A stretch of 64,000 nucleotides of DNA from Rhodoferax sp. (GTDB lineage Bacteria; Pseudomonadota; Gammaproteobacteria; Burkholderiales; Burkholderiaceae_C). This document shows positions 35,455 to 44,572 of this stretch, piece by piece. A program made the position numbers and the translations under genes. Below the pieces are notes generated by a model, which did not search any database, had not been told where the DNA came from, and was given only the letters and a program-made list of their open reading frames with translations. The first letter of the stretch is position 1. Each line of letters begins with the position of its first letter. The stretch is from positions 1,116,001-1,180,000 of the forward strand of contig JACKLK010000001.1 of NCBI GenBank assembly GCA_024236015.1, in the 5' to 3' direction.

Positions 35455-36374
35455 CCGCCCTCCGCCTGCGATGCGCCGAGCAGGAATACGGCCACGCAGT
35501 CGATCTGGTCGGAGGCAACCAAAGTGGGCGCATGGCCGACACCGGGGAATTCCACCAGGCGCGCCCGCGGACCGCGGGTGGTCATGGCCTGCGCGGTGTC
35601 ATGCGACAACAGATCCGACTCGGCACCGCGCAGCAGCAGGGTCTCGGCGCGGATCGCGTCGTACAGCCGCCACAGGGCGGCCTCGCCCTGGGCCGCCGAT
35701 TCGGCCGTCACGGTGCGGAACGGCACGGCGATCGCCGGGTCGTAATGCAAGGTCAGCGCGCCGCTGCCATCGTCGATCGGCCGGACCATGGCACGGGACA
35801 GGTCCAGCCATTGCTCGGGCGTATGGGGGCCGAAGCCGGTGGAGATCATCCGCATGGCGTCGGCGGCCTGCTGCAGATCCGCGAAGCGGCCGGTCTGCCC
35901 CAGGTAGGTTCCGATACGCGCCAGGGCCTCCCAACGGATGCTCGGACCAACGTCGTTGAGCACCAGCCTGCGCACCGCAACCGGCATCGGCAGGTCGGGC
36001 TGGCCGCACAACACCATGCCGATCAATCCCCCCATGCTGGTGCCGACCCAGTCGAGCCGGGCCGGGGCCAGTTGTGCCAGCAAGGCCAGCATGTCGCCCG
36101 CGTAGGTCGGGATCTGGTAGCCCATCGGGTCCTTGAGCCAGTCGCTGCGGCCGCGGCCCACCACGTCCGGGCACACGACGCGGATCGGTTGCGTGCTGCG
36201 CGCGCACAGGCTGCGCGCCAGCGCGTCGAAGTCGCGCCCCTGGCGCGACAGCCCATGGGCGCAGACCACCACATGGCCGGCCGAGGCATCGCCCCATTGC
36301 CAATAGGCCAGTCGATGGCCGCCCTGCGCGTCGGGGCAGTGGACAAACAGCAGTTCGGGTTCGGTCTTGGACAT
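35451..36374 (-). CDS. Alpha/beta hydrolase
   Basis: 307-residue alpha/beta-fold hydrolase. The nucleophile elbow GTSMGG is near residue 120, the oxyanion region VVCAHGLSRQGRDFD near 35, and the catalytic-His segment GVGHAP near 285. The cap and active site suggest an esterase or C-C hydrolase, but substrate cannot be assigned. The start MSKTEPELLFVHC was chosen over an ATG 17 codons upstream because the fold begins there. It is upstream of and coupled to relA, and divergent from the 3-hydroxybutyrate dehydrogenase gene. Confidence 0.85.
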   Translation of the reverse strand: MSKTEPELLFVHCPDAQGGHRLAYWQWGDASAGHVVVCAHGLSRQGRDFDALARSLCARSTQPIRVVCPDVVGRGRSDWLKDPMGYQIPTYAGDMLALLAQLAPARLDWVGTSMGGLIGMVLCGQPDLPMPVAVRRLVLNDVGPSIRWEALARIGTYLGQTGRFADLQQAADAMRMISTGFGPHTPEQWLDLSRAMVRPIDDGSGALTLHYDPAIAVPFRTVTAESAAQGEAALWRLYDAIRAETLLLRGAESDLLSHDTAQAMTTRGPRARLVEFPGVGHAPTLVASDQIDCVAVFLLGASQAEGG

Positions 36375-36464
36375 GGCGTGGGTGTTGTCGGGTCGTCGAA
36401 TCGGACGCTCGGATCCAGGCAGCATAATGCCTCAGGCACATCCTAAATGAATTGGAGGTACATC

Positions 36465-37235
36465 TTGCTCAAAGGAAAAACTGCACTGGTCACCGGGTCC
36501 ACCAGCGGCATCGGTCTGGGTATTGCGCAGGCGCTGGCGCAACAAGGCGCCAATATCGTGCTCAATGGTTTCGGCGACGTCGAAGGGCCCAAGGCGGCGA
36601 TCGCCCAGCACGGCGTCAAGGTCGCCTACCACGGCGCCGACATGAGCAAGCCGGCCGAGATCGAAGACATGATGCGGGTGGCGGCCGAACAGTTCGGCCG
36701 CATCGACATCCTTGTCAATAACGCCGGCATCCAGCATGTTGCGCGCATCGAGAACTTTCCCGCCGAGCGCTGGGACGCGATCATCGCGATCAACCTGTCC
36801 AGCGCGTTCCATGCAACCCGGCTCGCCCTGCCGGCCATGCAGGCGGCGAAATGGGGGCGCATCATCAACGTCGCATCGGTGCACGGCCTGGTGGCGTCGG
36901 CCGAGAAATCCGCCTATGTGGCGGCCAAGCACGGCATCGTCGGGCTGACCAAGGTCACGGCGCTGGAGAACGCCACCAGCGGCATCACCTGCAACGCCAT
37001 CTGTCCGGGCTGGGTTCTGACGCCACTGGTGCAGAAGCAGGTCGACGCCAAGGCGGCCAGCCAGGGCGTGCCGAACGACGAGGCGATCAAGCTGCTGCTC
37101 GGCGAAAAGGAACCGTCGATGCAGTTCACGACGCCGGAGGAACTCGGCGCGCTGGCGGTGTTTTTCTGCTCGCCTGCCGCCAACAACGTGCGCGGCGTGG
37201 CCTGGAACATGGACGGCGGCTGGGCCGCGCAATGA
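36465..37235 (+). CDS. 3-hydroxybutyrate dehydrogenase (TTG start)
   Basis: 256-residue short-chain dehydrogenase closely matching D-3-hydroxybutyrate dehydrogenases, which oxidise 3-hydroxybutyrate to acetoacetate in polyhydroxybutyrate use. The NAD site is TGSTSGIG, with NNAG, the active-site SVHGLVASAEKSAYVAAKHG (Ser, Tyr, Lys), PGWVLTPLVQKQ and a C-terminal NMDGGWAAQ. The start is taken as TTG at 36465, giving MLKGKTALVTGS, because GGAGG lies six bases before it. An ATG at 36447 would put the ribosome site inside the coding sequence. Confidence 0.93.
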   Translation: MLKGKTALVTGSTSGIGLGIAQALAQQGANIVLNGFGDVEGPKAAIAQHGVKVAYHGADMSKPAEIEDMMRVAAEQFGRIDILVNNAGIQHVARIENFPAERWDAIIAINLSSAFHATRLALPAMQAAKWGRIINVASVHGLVASAEKSAYVAAKHGIVGLTKVTALENATSGITCNAICPGWVLTPLVQKQVDAKAASQGVPNDEAIKLLLGEKEPSMQFTTPEELGALAVFFCSPAANNVRGVAWNMDGGWAAQ

Positions 37236-37288
37236 GCCGACCGTAGCGCGGCGTCGAGCCCGCGCCCACGCGTGAGCGCACGCCACGC

Positions 37289-39157
37289 TCAGTTGCGGGT
37301 CGCCTGCTGCTGCTTGCGCGCCAGTTCCGCCGCGCGCCGCTGTTCGCACACGGCATGGCGTGCATACATCGGCTTGGCGCACTGTTCGGCCATGCAGATC
37401 TGGTAACCGAGCAACACGCGACCAGAACAGGCCTGCTCCGGATCGGCAACGCCGGAGGCCAGCGCAGGCGGCGTGTCGCTCGCCGCCGCCGCGGCTGCAG
37501 TCGCAACCGCGGAGGTCGGGGCCGACGACGGCGCCGCCCGGGCCGGCGGACTCGCATCCGCGGATCCCGGGACACGGGCCGCCAAAGGCCGGGTCTTGGC
37601 ACTGGCCACGGGCTCGGCGGCCGGCGCCGGGTCTGCGGGCGCCCCAGCCTTCGCCGCGACCGGCGGCGTGGACGGAACGGGAGACTTCGGCGTCGGTTCG
37701 GATGTGGGTGCGGGTGGTACGGGCGGCGGGGTCTGGGTCTGGGCGAGTGACGACGCCATGCCCGACGCCGTATCGGCGGGTTCCGCGGGCGCCGCTGCCA
37801 GGGGAGCCGGTGGCGCCACGGCCGCCAGCCGATCCGCAGGACCGTCGCTGGCCTGCATCCAGACCAGCCCGACCGCGGCCATCATGATGGCTGCGACCAC
37901 CGCGGAACGTATACGCACCGCGCGGCGGCGACGCGCGTCGTGTTGCGCCGCCGTCGGGTCGGCGGCATCGCCCCCGGTGCGGGGCGGCGAACCGGCTGCC
38001 GAGGCTTCGGCATCGGCGATGCGCGGCTCGACCCGCGTCGCCGTCTGCTCGCCGAGGAACACGACACCGAGCTTGCGCAGGCGCCGGCGCGCCAGGTCGG
38101 CATAGATGCCGTCCGGGAACCGGTCCAGGAAACCCTGCAGGTCCAGCGGATCGTCGGAGTCGCGGACATCCTTCCAGTACACGAGCTCGAGTTCCTGCGT
38201 GACCGTCGGTACCGACCCACCCGTGACCGAGCCGCCGGAACCCGACGACGACGACGCGGATCGCCTGCGCCAGGTGCCGGAACCGGAGCCGGAGTCCAGC
38301 GGCATCGGCGCCGTGGACAGGTCCTGCACGTCGTCGCAGGCCTGGACCAGCGCGTCGTGAAACGCGCGCGCGCCGGCAAACCGTTGTTGTGGTGCCTTGG
38401 CCAGGGCGCGCGCGAGCACGCCGTCGATCGCAGCCGGCAGCGCCGGCTGCACGGTGGTCGGTGCCGGCGGGTCGACGCCGACGATCTGCGCGATGATCGC
38501 GAACTCGTTGTCGCCGCGGAACGGCTGTCGTGCGGTCAGCAACTGGTAGAGCACGATGCCGGCCGAAAACAGGTCTGCCCGCGCGTCCACCGGCTGGCCC
38601 TGGACCTGTTCCGGCGACATGTATTTCAGCGTTCCCACCATCGCGCCACGGGTGCGGGTCGCGTCGGCGGCGTCCTGGATCCGGGCCACGCCGAAATCGG
38701 TGAGCTTGACCCGACCGTCGGCCTCGATCATCAGGTTGGCCGGTTTCACGTCGCGATGGACGATGTTCTGGGCGTGTGCATAGGCAAGCGCCGCCAGCAG
38801 GTCGCGCATGATGCGCAAGGTCTGCTCCAGCGTGAACGCAACGCCGCTGTCCAGGTGATGCTTGAGATCCTGGCCTTCGACGTATTCCATCACCAGGTAG
38901 GCGGTCTCGCCATCACGACCGGAGTCGTAGACACTGACGATGTTCGGATGCTGCAGCCGGGCGGCCGACCGTGCCTCGGTTCGGAAGCGCGCTTCGTAGT
39001 CTTCCACCCCCTCGGGCGAGAGACCGTGCACGGCGATGGTCTTGATCGCGACCCGGCGCTCGAGGTTGGGGTCGCGCGCCTCGTAGACCGTGCCCATCGC
39101 GCCCTTGCCCAGCACGCGCACGATGTCGTATCGACCCAGCTTGCTCAGCGCAACCAT
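37289..39157 (-). CDS. Membrane Ser/Thr protein kinase
   Basis: 622-residue Hanks-type kinase. The catalytic domain is residues 10-275: Gly loop LGKGAMGTVYEA, Lys39 in VAIKTI, catalytic loop IVHRDVKPANLM, DFG (LTDFGVAR) and MSPEQ. A region of about 80 residues with Ser/Gly stretches and an acidic segment follows. After a basic stop-transfer (DARRRRAVRIRS) and one membrane helix (AVVAAIMMAAVGLVWM), about 170 residues of Ala/Pro/Thr-rich sequence lead to a small Cys-rich end (ACSGRVLLGYQICMAEQCAKPMY). No PASTA domain is seen. No phosphatase gene is adjacent, and targets are unknown. Confidence 0.9.
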   Translation of the reverse strand: MVALSKLGRYDIVRVLGKGAMGTVYEARDPNLERRVAIKTIAVHGLSPEGVEDYEARFRTEARSAARLQHPNIVSVYDSGRDGETAYLVMEYVEGQDLKHHLDSGVAFTLEQTLRIMRDLLAALAYAHAQNIVHRDVKPANLMIEADGRVKLTDFGVARIQDAADATRTRGAMVGTLKYMSPEQVQGQPVDARADLFSAGIVLYQLLTARQPFRGDNEFAIIAQIVGVDPPAPTTVQPALPAAIDGVLARALAKAPQQRFAGARAFHDALVQACDDVQDLSTAPMPLDSGSGSGTWRRRSASSSSGSGGSVTGGSVPTVTQELELVYWKDVRDSDDPLDLQGFLDRFPDGIYADLARRRLRKLGVVFLGEQTATRVEPRIADAEASAAGSPPRTGGDAADPTAAQHDARRRRAVRIRSAVVAAIMMAAVGLVWMQASDGPADRLAAVAPPAPLAAAPAEPADTASGMASSLAQTQTPPPVPPAPTSEPTPKSPVPSTPPVAAKAGAPADPAPAAEPVASAKTRPLAARVPGSADASPPARAAPSSAPTSAVATAAAAAASDTPPALASGVADPEQACSGRVLLGYQICMAEQCAKPMYARHAVCEQRRAAELARKQQQATRN

Positions 39158-39270
39158 CGGCAACCACAACTGCTCATGGCAACGATTCTCACCGATATCG
39201 CACCGGCGCCGCCTTTTGGGCCTGCCTGCCGTCGGGTCTCCCACGGCACCGGCGGCGCGACACGCGCACA

Positions 39271-40023
39271 ATGGGCCCGATGACAAGCTCCGGATCGAAC
39301 CCCGCACCGGGCGCGGTTGCGTGCAAGATGGACAGCCTGCGTGAGGGTTATCGCGCGCTGGTGCTCGGATCCACCGGCAGCCTGGGCAGCGCCTGCCTGC
39401 AGGCCGTGCGCGCCGATCCGCGTTGCGCCGGCGCCATCGGCCTGTCGCGCAGTACCGAGCCCGCCATCGCCCTGGAGGACGAGGACAGCCTGCGCCGCGC
39501 GGCCGACACCCTCGCCCCGGCGGGCGCGCTGCACCTGGTGCTGGACGCGACGGGCGCCCTGACGATCGACGGCCGGGGCCCGGAAAAGCGGCTCGACGAA
39601 CTCGATGGGCCGGCGCTGCTGCGCGCCCTGCAGGTCAACGCCATCGGACCGGCGCTGGTCATGAAACACGTCGTGCCGCTGCTGGCCACCGGCGAACGCG
39701 TGATCTGGGCCAAGTTGTCGGCGCGTGTCGGCAGCATCGAAGACAACCGCAGGGGCGGCTGGTACGGATACCGGGCATCGAAGGCGGCGCTCAACATGCT
39801 GCTGCAGACCGCCGCGATCGAGATCGCCCGCCGCCGGCCGCTGGCTGTCGTGGCGGCACTGCAGCCGGGCACGGTGCGTTCGGCATTGAGCCGGCCGTTC
39901 GTCGGAGACGATGCACTGGAGCCGCTGGCGTCGGCATGCGGCATGTTGCGCGTCCTTGATGCGCTCGAAGCCACCGGCCGGGCGCAGTTCGTCGACTATC
40001 GGGGTGGCGCCATTGCGTGGTGA
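39271..40023 (+). CDS. Short-chain dehydrogenase/reductase, C-factor-like
   Basis: 250-residue SDR protein with a Rossmann start ALVLGSTGSLGSACLQ and the active-site pair in WYGYRASKAALNML (YxxxK); a Ser lies upstream in KLSARVGS. It resembles short cell-contact-dependent (CsgA/C-factor-like) SDRs, but no substrate can be assigned. The start is uncertain: ATG codons at 39271, 39280 and 39328 are in frame and none has a good ribosome site. The nucleotide fold begins at about residue 28 of the longest form. It diverges from the kinase gene. Confidence 0.78.
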   Translation: MGPMTSSGSNPAPGAVACKMDSLREGYRALVLGSTGSLGSACLQAVRADPRCAGAIGLSRSTEPAIALEDEDSLRRAADTLAPAGALHLVLDATGALTIDGRGPEKRLDELDGPALLRALQVNAIGPALVMKHVVPLLATGERVIWAKLSARVGSIEDNRRGGWYGYRASKAALNMLLQTAAIEIARRRPLAVVAALQPGTVRSALSRPFVGDDALEPLASACGMLRVLDALEATGRAQFVDYRGGAIAW

Positions 40024-40064
40024 GGCCGGCCGGGGGGCTGTACACCCGGTTGTGGTGCCCGCAA

Positions 40065-40096
40065 GAAAAAAGCACCGAGTGTCTCCACCAGGTGCT
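40065..40096 (-). terminator. Terminator after tRNA-Val
   Basis: On the minus strand, AGCACC and GGTGCT pair across a loop that has an inner GTG/CAC pairing, followed by six T. It lies 19 bases past the CCA end of the tRNA and is convergent with the SDR gene. Confidence 0.8.
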
Positions 40097-40114
40097 TGAT
40101 TCATATGGGTATTT

Positions 40115-40189
40115 TGGTGGGCGGTGGAGGCTTCGAACCTCCGACCCCAGCAGTGTGAATGCTGTGCTCTACCCCTGAGCTAACCGCCC
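40115..40189 (-). tRNA. tRNA-Val (anticodon CAC)
   Basis: 75 bases including an encoded CCA. The acceptor stem is GGGCGGT/ACCGCCC, the D-arm GCTC...GAGC, the anticodon stem CAGCA/TGCTG with loop TTCACAC (anticodon CAC, reads GUG), and the T-arm GGAGG-TTCGAAG-CCTCC. All standard invariant positions fit. It lies 27 bases after the dnaQ stop and ahead of a terminator, so it may be transcribed from the dnaQ/isc direction. Confidence 0.96.
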
Positions 40190-40216
40190 TGTTGCCGTTT
40201 CCGGAACAGCCGCGAA

Positions 40217-40945
40217 TTATGCCACAGCATCCTGCGGCTTTTCCCGCGCGGCCTGAAGCCAGACGGTTTTTCCGCCGCTGGCCTTGTCGAGGTCCTTGAG
40301 GACCTGGTCGTGCGCGGCCTGCTCGGCGTCGCTGGCCAGCAGCACCGGCAGCTCGAAGCGCGACAAATCCACGACCACCGTGGTGCCGGTGTCGTTCCGG
40401 GTATCGTCGGATTCGATCAGCAGGGCTTCCTGCCCGCGCGTCATGTTGATGTAGACGTCGGCCAGCAACTCCGCATCGAGCAAGGCGCCGTGCAAGGTGC
40501 GGCCGGAGTTGTCGACCTCCAGGCGGTCGCACAACATGTCGAGCGAATTGCGCTTGCCGGGAAACAGTTCCTTGGCCATTGCCAGGCTGTCGGTGATGCT
40601 GCCGACACAGGGCGGGAACGGGCCGCGCCCGAGCAGTTCGAGTTCCTTGTTGAGGAAGGCCACGTCGAACGGCGCGTTGTGGATGATGACCTCGGCGCCC
40701 GCCAGGTAGGCCAGCAGTTCATCGACGATGGCCGAGAACGGCGGCTTGTCGCGCAGGAACTCGTTGCTGATGCCGTGCACCCGCAAGGCATCCTCATGGC
40801 TGTCGCGCCCCGGGTTCAGGTAGAAATGCAGGTTATTGCCGGTGAGCTTGCGGTGCAGCAGCTCGACGCAGCCGATCTCGATGATGCGATCGCCGTTGTC
40901 GGGCGACAGGCCGGTGGTCTCGGTGTCCAGGAAAATCTGTCGCAT
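40217..40945 (-). CDS. dnaQ: DNA polymerase III epsilon subunit
   Basis: 242-residue DnaQ, the 3'-5' proofreading exonuclease of the replicative polymerase. Exo motifs: FLDTETTGL at residue 5, VIIHNAPFDVAFLNKEL near 97, and HGALLDAELLADVYI near 155 (HxxxxxD type). The C-terminal part (residues about 190-242) would bind the alpha subunit. The ATG at 40945 starts MRQIFLDTETTG; the frame extends upstream into fdx and was rejected. It follows fdx by 13 bases at the end of the isc operon. Confidence 0.95.
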   Translation of the reverse strand: MRQIFLDTETTGLSPDNGDRIIEIGCVELLHRKLTGNNLHFYLNPGRDSHEDALRVHGISNEFLRDKPPFSAIVDELLAYLAGAEVIIHNAPFDVAFLNKELELLGRGPFPPCVGSITDSLAMAKELFPGKRNSLDMLCDRLEVDNSGRTLHGALLDAELLADVYINMTRGQEALLIESDDTRNDTGTTVVVDLSRFELPVLLASDAEQAAHDQVLKDLDKASGGKTVWLQAAREKPQDAVA

Positions 40946-40958
40946 GGCGGTGCTCCCG

Positions 40959-41297
40959 TCAGTGGTTTTCCTTGGCGTGGTTGATCGAATAGCGCGGAAT
41001 CTCCACCACCACGTCGGTCTGCGCAAGAATGGCCTGGCAACTCAGGCGCGAGTTCGGCTCCAGGCCCCAGGCCCGGTCCAGCAGGTCTTCCTCGCTCTCG
41101 TCGAGTTCGCCCAGCGAGTCGAATCCCTCGCGCACCACCACGTGACAGGTGGTGCAGGCGCAGCTGAGATCGCAGGCATGTTCGATGTTGATGTTGTTCT
41201 CCAGCAGTGCCTCGCAGATGGAGGTGCCGGCCGGTGCGGACACCTCGGCGCCCTGCGGACAATATTCGGCGTGGGGCAGGATCTTGATGGTGGGCAT
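40959..41297 (-). CDS. fdx: ISC-type [2Fe-2S] ferredoxin
   Basis: 112-residue ferredoxin that supplies electrons for Fe-S cluster assembly on IscU. The cluster ligands appear as CDLSCACTTCHVV plus a distal Cys in RLSCQAI, the adrenodoxin-like spacing. The start MPTIKILPHAEYCPQGAEV is typical of ISC ferredoxins. It is the last dedicated gene of the isc operon; iscX is not found downstream, where dnaQ follows instead. Confidence 0.96.
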   Translation of the reverse strand: MPTIKILPHAEYCPQGAEVSAPAGTSICEALLENNINIEHACDLSCACTTCHVVVREGFDSLGELDESEEDLLDRAWGLEPNSRLSCQAILAQTDVVVEIPRYSINHAKENH

Positions 41298-41320
41298 GGT
41301 GGGCTCTGGCTGTCGGCCGT

Positions 41321-43183
41321 TCAGACGGCCGCGATGTTCTTGCCCGACAGGGCTTGCTGGATGCCGCGGTTCATGCGCCGGGCCGCAAAGGCTTCGGTGC
41401 CGTTGGCCAGGGCCTTGGTCGCCGCCTCCACGACGGCCGGATCGTCCGCGTCGCGCACGGCCTTCAAGGCCTCGACCAGGGCATCGATGTCGGCGCGTTC
41501 GCTTGCTTCGAGCAGGTCGCCATCGGCGTCCAGCGCGGACCGGGTCGCCAGCAACATGCGTTCGGCATCGAGCCGCGCCTCGGCAATGGCACGCGCGCGC
41601 ATGTCGGCCTGCGCCGTGGAAAAACTCTCCTGCAGCATCTGGGCGATGGCGCTGTCGTCAAGCCCGTAGCTGGGCTTGACCTCGATGCTGGCCTCGACGC
41701 CACTGGTCATCTCGCGCGCAGCGACCTGCAGCAGGCCGTCGGCGTCGACGGTGAATGTCACGCGGATCCGGGCTGCGCCCGCCGTCATCGGCGGAATGCC
41801 ACGCAACTCGAAGCGGGCCAGGCTGCGGCAGTCGGCGACCATGTCGCGCTCGCCCTGCACCACGTGCAACGCGAGCGCCGTCTGGCCGTCCTTGAAGGTG
41901 GTGAAGTCCTGCGCCATCGCGGTCGGGATGGTCTGGTTGCGCGGCACGATGCGCTCGACCAGGCCTCCCATGGTCTCGAGGCCCAGCGACAAGGGGATCA
42001 CGTCGAGCAGCAGCAGGTCGTCGCCCTGGGGGTTGTTGCCGGCCAGCTGGTTGGCCTGGATCGCGGCGCCCAGCGCCACCACCTCGTCCGGGTTCAGGTT
42101 GTTCAGCGGTTCATGGCCAAAAAATGCGGCCACGGCGGCCTGCACCTGCGGCATGCGGGTGGAACCACCGACCATGACGACGCCCTTGACATCGGCCGTC
42201 GACAGGCGCGCATCGCGCAGCACCTTGCGGGCGGACGCAATCGTGCTGTCGGTCAGCTGGCGGGTCGCCTGCGCGAACTGCTCGCGGGTCACCTCGACCC
42301 GTACGACGCCGGCCTGCAGCCGGGCTTCGAACCAGGCGCGCTCGTTGTCCGTCAGTTGTTCCTTGCAGGCGCGCGCGGCCCGGGCCATGGCCGTCTTGTC
42401 GGCTGCGGACGTGATTTCCAGATCGCCGTGCTGCTGTTGCACCATGGCCGCCAGCGCGCGATCGTAGTCGTCGCCGCCCAGGGCCGAATCGCCACCGGTC
42501 GCGATCACCTCGAAGACGCCCTGGGTCAGGCGCAGGATGGAGATGTCGAAGGTGCCGCCACCCAGGTCGTAGATCGCGTAGACACCCTCGCTGGCATTGT
42601 CCAGGCCATAGGCGATCGCGGCCGCGGTGGGTTCGTTGATCAGGCGCAGCACATGCAGGCCCGCCAGCCGCGCCGCGTCCTTGGTGGCCTGGCGCTGCGC
42701 ATCGTCGAAATACGCCGGCACCGTGATCACGGCCCCGACCAGGTCGTCGCCCAGGCTGTCTTCGGCCCGATAACGCAGCGTCGCCAGGATGTCGGCACTG
42801 ACCTCGACCGGCGATTTCTCTCCGGCCGAAGTGTCGATGGCGAGCATGCCGGGCTTGTCGACGAAGCGGTACGGCAGGCGCCCGCTGTCGGCCACGTCCT
42901 TCAGGTTGCGGCCCATGAAGCGCTTGACCGAGGCAATCGTGTTCTGGGGATCACCCTGCATCGCCTGCACGGCTGCGGCGCCGATCTCGCGCCGGCCATC
43001 GGCCAGGTAACGCACGACCGACGGCAGGATGACCCTGCCCTGCTCATCGGGCAGGCATTCGGCCGAGCCGCTGCGCACCGCGGCAACCAGCGAATGGGTG
43101 GTGCCCAGGTCGATGCCGACCGCCAACCGGCGCTCATGCGGGTTCGGGGTCTGACCGGGTTCGGAAATCTGCAATAAAGCCAT
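41321..43183 (-). CDS. hscA: Fe-S assembly Hsp70 chaperone HscA
   Basis: 620-residue specialised Hsp70. It binds the LPPVK motif of IscU and, with HscB, drives cluster transfer. Hsp70 motifs: VGIDLGTTHSLVA, IINEPTAAAIAYG-type segment (LINEPTAAAIAYGLD), IYDLGGGTFDISIL and VMVGGSTRMPQVQ. The C-terminal substrate domain lacks the EEVD-like tail of DnaK. It lies between hscB and fdx on the same strand. Confidence 0.97.
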   Translation of the reverse strand: MALLQISEPGQTPNPHERRLAVGIDLGTTHSLVAAVRSGSAECLPDEQGRVILPSVVRYLADGRREIGAAAVQAMQGDPQNTIASVKRFMGRNLKDVADSGRLPYRFVDKPGMLAIDTSAGEKSPVEVSADILATLRYRAEDSLGDDLVGAVITVPAYFDDAQRQATKDAARLAGLHVLRLINEPTAAAIAYGLDNASEGVYAIYDLGGGTFDISILRLTQGVFEVIATGGDSALGGDDYDRALAAMVQQQHGDLEITSAADKTAMARAARACKEQLTDNERAWFEARLQAGVVRVEVTREQFAQATRQLTDSTIASARKVLRDARLSTADVKGVVMVGGSTRMPQVQAAVAAFFGHEPLNNLNPDEVVALGAAIQANQLAGNNPQGDDLLLLDVIPLSLGLETMGGLVERIVPRNQTIPTAMAQDFTTFKDGQTALALHVVQGERDMVADCRSLARFELRGIPPMTAGAARIRVTFTVDADGLLQVAAREMTSGVEASIEVKPSYGLDDSAIAQMLQESFSTAQADMRARAIAEARLDAERMLLATRSALDADGDLLEASERADIDALVEALKAVRDADDPAVVEAATKALANGTEAFAARRMNRGIQQALSGKNIAAV

Positions 43184-43211
43184 GACTCACCAGGGGCCCA
43201 CAGGCCCCGCT

Positions 43212-43790
43212 TCAGCCGCCGTCCGTGGCACCGCGGCCAGCGGCCGGTGCAAGGGCTTGCGACTGCAAGGTTTCAAAACGGGTATCGATATCGGCGCAAA
43301 ACCGTTCGATGAACATCAGTGCACGCACCACGCCGACCGCCTGCGCGGCATCGCCGGCGTCATCGAGCAACTGCTCGCAGCGCGCCAGCGCCTGCTGCCG
43401 GCTGAGCATCACCTCGTCCAGCAGCGCCTGCACCTGGTCTGGTTCCTGCGCCTCGTCGAGCGCCTCGCGCCAGGCCATCTGCTGCATCAGGAACTCGGCC
43501 GGCATGGAGGTGTTGTCGTGCGCATTGATCGGCGCGCCAGCGAGTTCGCACAGGTAGGCCGCTCGCTTGAGCGGGTCCTTCAGGCGCTGGTAGGCCTCGT
43601 TGATGCGCACCGACCACTGCATGGCGCGGCGCTGCGTGGCGGCGTCCTGGGCCGCGAACCGGTCCGGGTGGGCTTCACGCTGCAACTGCTTCCATCGCGC
43701 ATCGAGCGCACTGCGATCCTGTGCAAAGCGCTGCGGAACGCCGAACAGCTCGAAATCGGTGGCCGCCAGCGTCAGCGGTGTCTCAGACAT
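43212..43790 (-). CDS. hscB: Fe-S assembly J-protein HscB
   Basis: 192-residue co-chaperone. The J-domain carries HPD in LQREAHPDRFAAQ at about residue 35 and stimulates HscA. The C-terminal three-helix domain (AEFLMQQMAWREALDEAQ) binds IscU. The ATG at 43790 (MSETPLTLAATDFELFG) is used rather than an ATG five codons upstream, because the family begins there. Part of the isc operon. Confidence 0.95.
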   Translation of the reverse strand: MSETPLTLAATDFELFGVPQRFAQDRSALDARWKQLQREAHPDRFAAQDAATQRRAMQWSVRINEAYQRLKDPLKRAAYLCELAGAPINAHDNTSMPAEFLMQQMAWREALDEAQEPDQVQALLDEVMLSRQQALARCEQLLDDAGDAAQAVGVVRALMFIERFCADIDTRFETLQSQALAPAAGRGATDGG

Positions 43791-43823
43791 GGCATGGCCC
43801 CGCATCGCTCTGGCGACGCAGCC

Positions 43824-44147
43824 CTATACCCGGAACGACTCGCCGCATCCGCACTTGTCGCGTTCGTTCGGATTGTTGAACCGAAACCCTTCGTTCAAGC
43901 CTTCACGCACATAGTCGAGCTGCGTGCCATCGATGTAGGCCATGCTCTTGGGATCGACCAGCACCTTCACGCCATGTTCTTCGAACACGACGTCATCGCC
44001 GGTCAATTCGTCGACATACTCCAGCGTATAGGCCAGGCCCGAACAGCCGGTCGTCTTGACACCCAGGCGCACGCCGACGCCCTTGCCACGCTTGGCAAGA
44101 TAACGATTGACATGCCGGGCTGCGGCTTCTGACAACGAAACACCCAT
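43824..44147 (-). CDS. iscA: Fe-S assembly A-type carrier IscA
   Basis: 107-residue A-type carrier protein. The three conserved cysteines are in TTGCSGLAY and the C-terminal CGCGESF. The start MGVSLSEAAARHVNRYLAKRG and length are standard for IscA. It delivers iron or [2Fe-2S]/[4Fe-4S] clusters to apo-proteins. One base separates it from the iscU stop. Confidence 0.97.
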   Translation of the reverse strand: MGVSLSEAAARHVNRYLAKRGKGVGVRLGVKTTGCSGLAYTLEYVDELTGDDVVFEEHGVKVLVDPKSMAYIDGTQLDYVREGLNEGFRFNNPNERDKCGCGESFRV

Positions 44148-44148
44148 G

Positions 44149-44535
44149 TCAGTTCGCGTGCTTCTTCTTGTAGTCGTCGACTGCGGCCTTGATGGCGTCC
44201 TCGGCCAGGATCGAGCAATGGATCTTCACCGGCGGCAGCGCCAGCTCTTCGGCGATCTCGCTGTTCTTCAGCGCGGCGGCCTGGTCCAGTGTCTTGCCCT
44301 TGACCCATTCGGTGACCAGCGACGACGACGCGATGGCCGACCCGCAGCCATAGGTCTTGAAGCGCGCATCCTCGATCACGCCAGTCTGAGCATTGACCTT
44401 GATCTGCAGCTTCATCACGTCGCCGCAGGCGGGTGCGCCCACCATGCCGGTGCCCACGGCCTCGTCGCCCTTGTCGAAGGAGCCGACGTTGCGGGGATTT
44501 TCATAATGGTCTACGACTTTTTCGGAATATGCCAT
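44149..44535 (-). CDS. iscU: Fe-S cluster scaffold IscU
   Basis: 128-residue scaffold on which IscS builds [2Fe-2S] clusters. Cluster-ligand cysteines are in GAPACGDVM, KTYGCGSAIAS and KIHCSIL. The LPPVK chaperone-recognition motif directly precedes the third cysteine. The operon position between iscS and iscA is canonical. Confidence 0.98.
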   Translation of the reverse strand: MAYSEKVVDHYENPRNVGSFDKGDEAVGTGMVGAPACGDVMKLQIKVNAQTGVIEDARFKTYGCGSAIASSSLVTEWVKGKTLDQAAALKNSEIAEELALPPVKIHCSILAEDAIKAAVDDYKKKHAN

Positions 44536-44572
44536 GGTGTTACCTCACTCTTCAAAACTCTGAACGCATGCG

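Noticed and set aside
32212..35745. 1177-codon open frame on the plus strand
   Set aside because: It crosses the exporter ATPase in another frame and runs antisense to relA; no protein signature is visible.
36447..36464. ATG start for 3-hydroxybutyrate dehydrogenase
   Set aside because: The strong GGAGG lies after this ATG and is correctly spaced for the TTG at 36465, which also gives the family's usual N-terminus.
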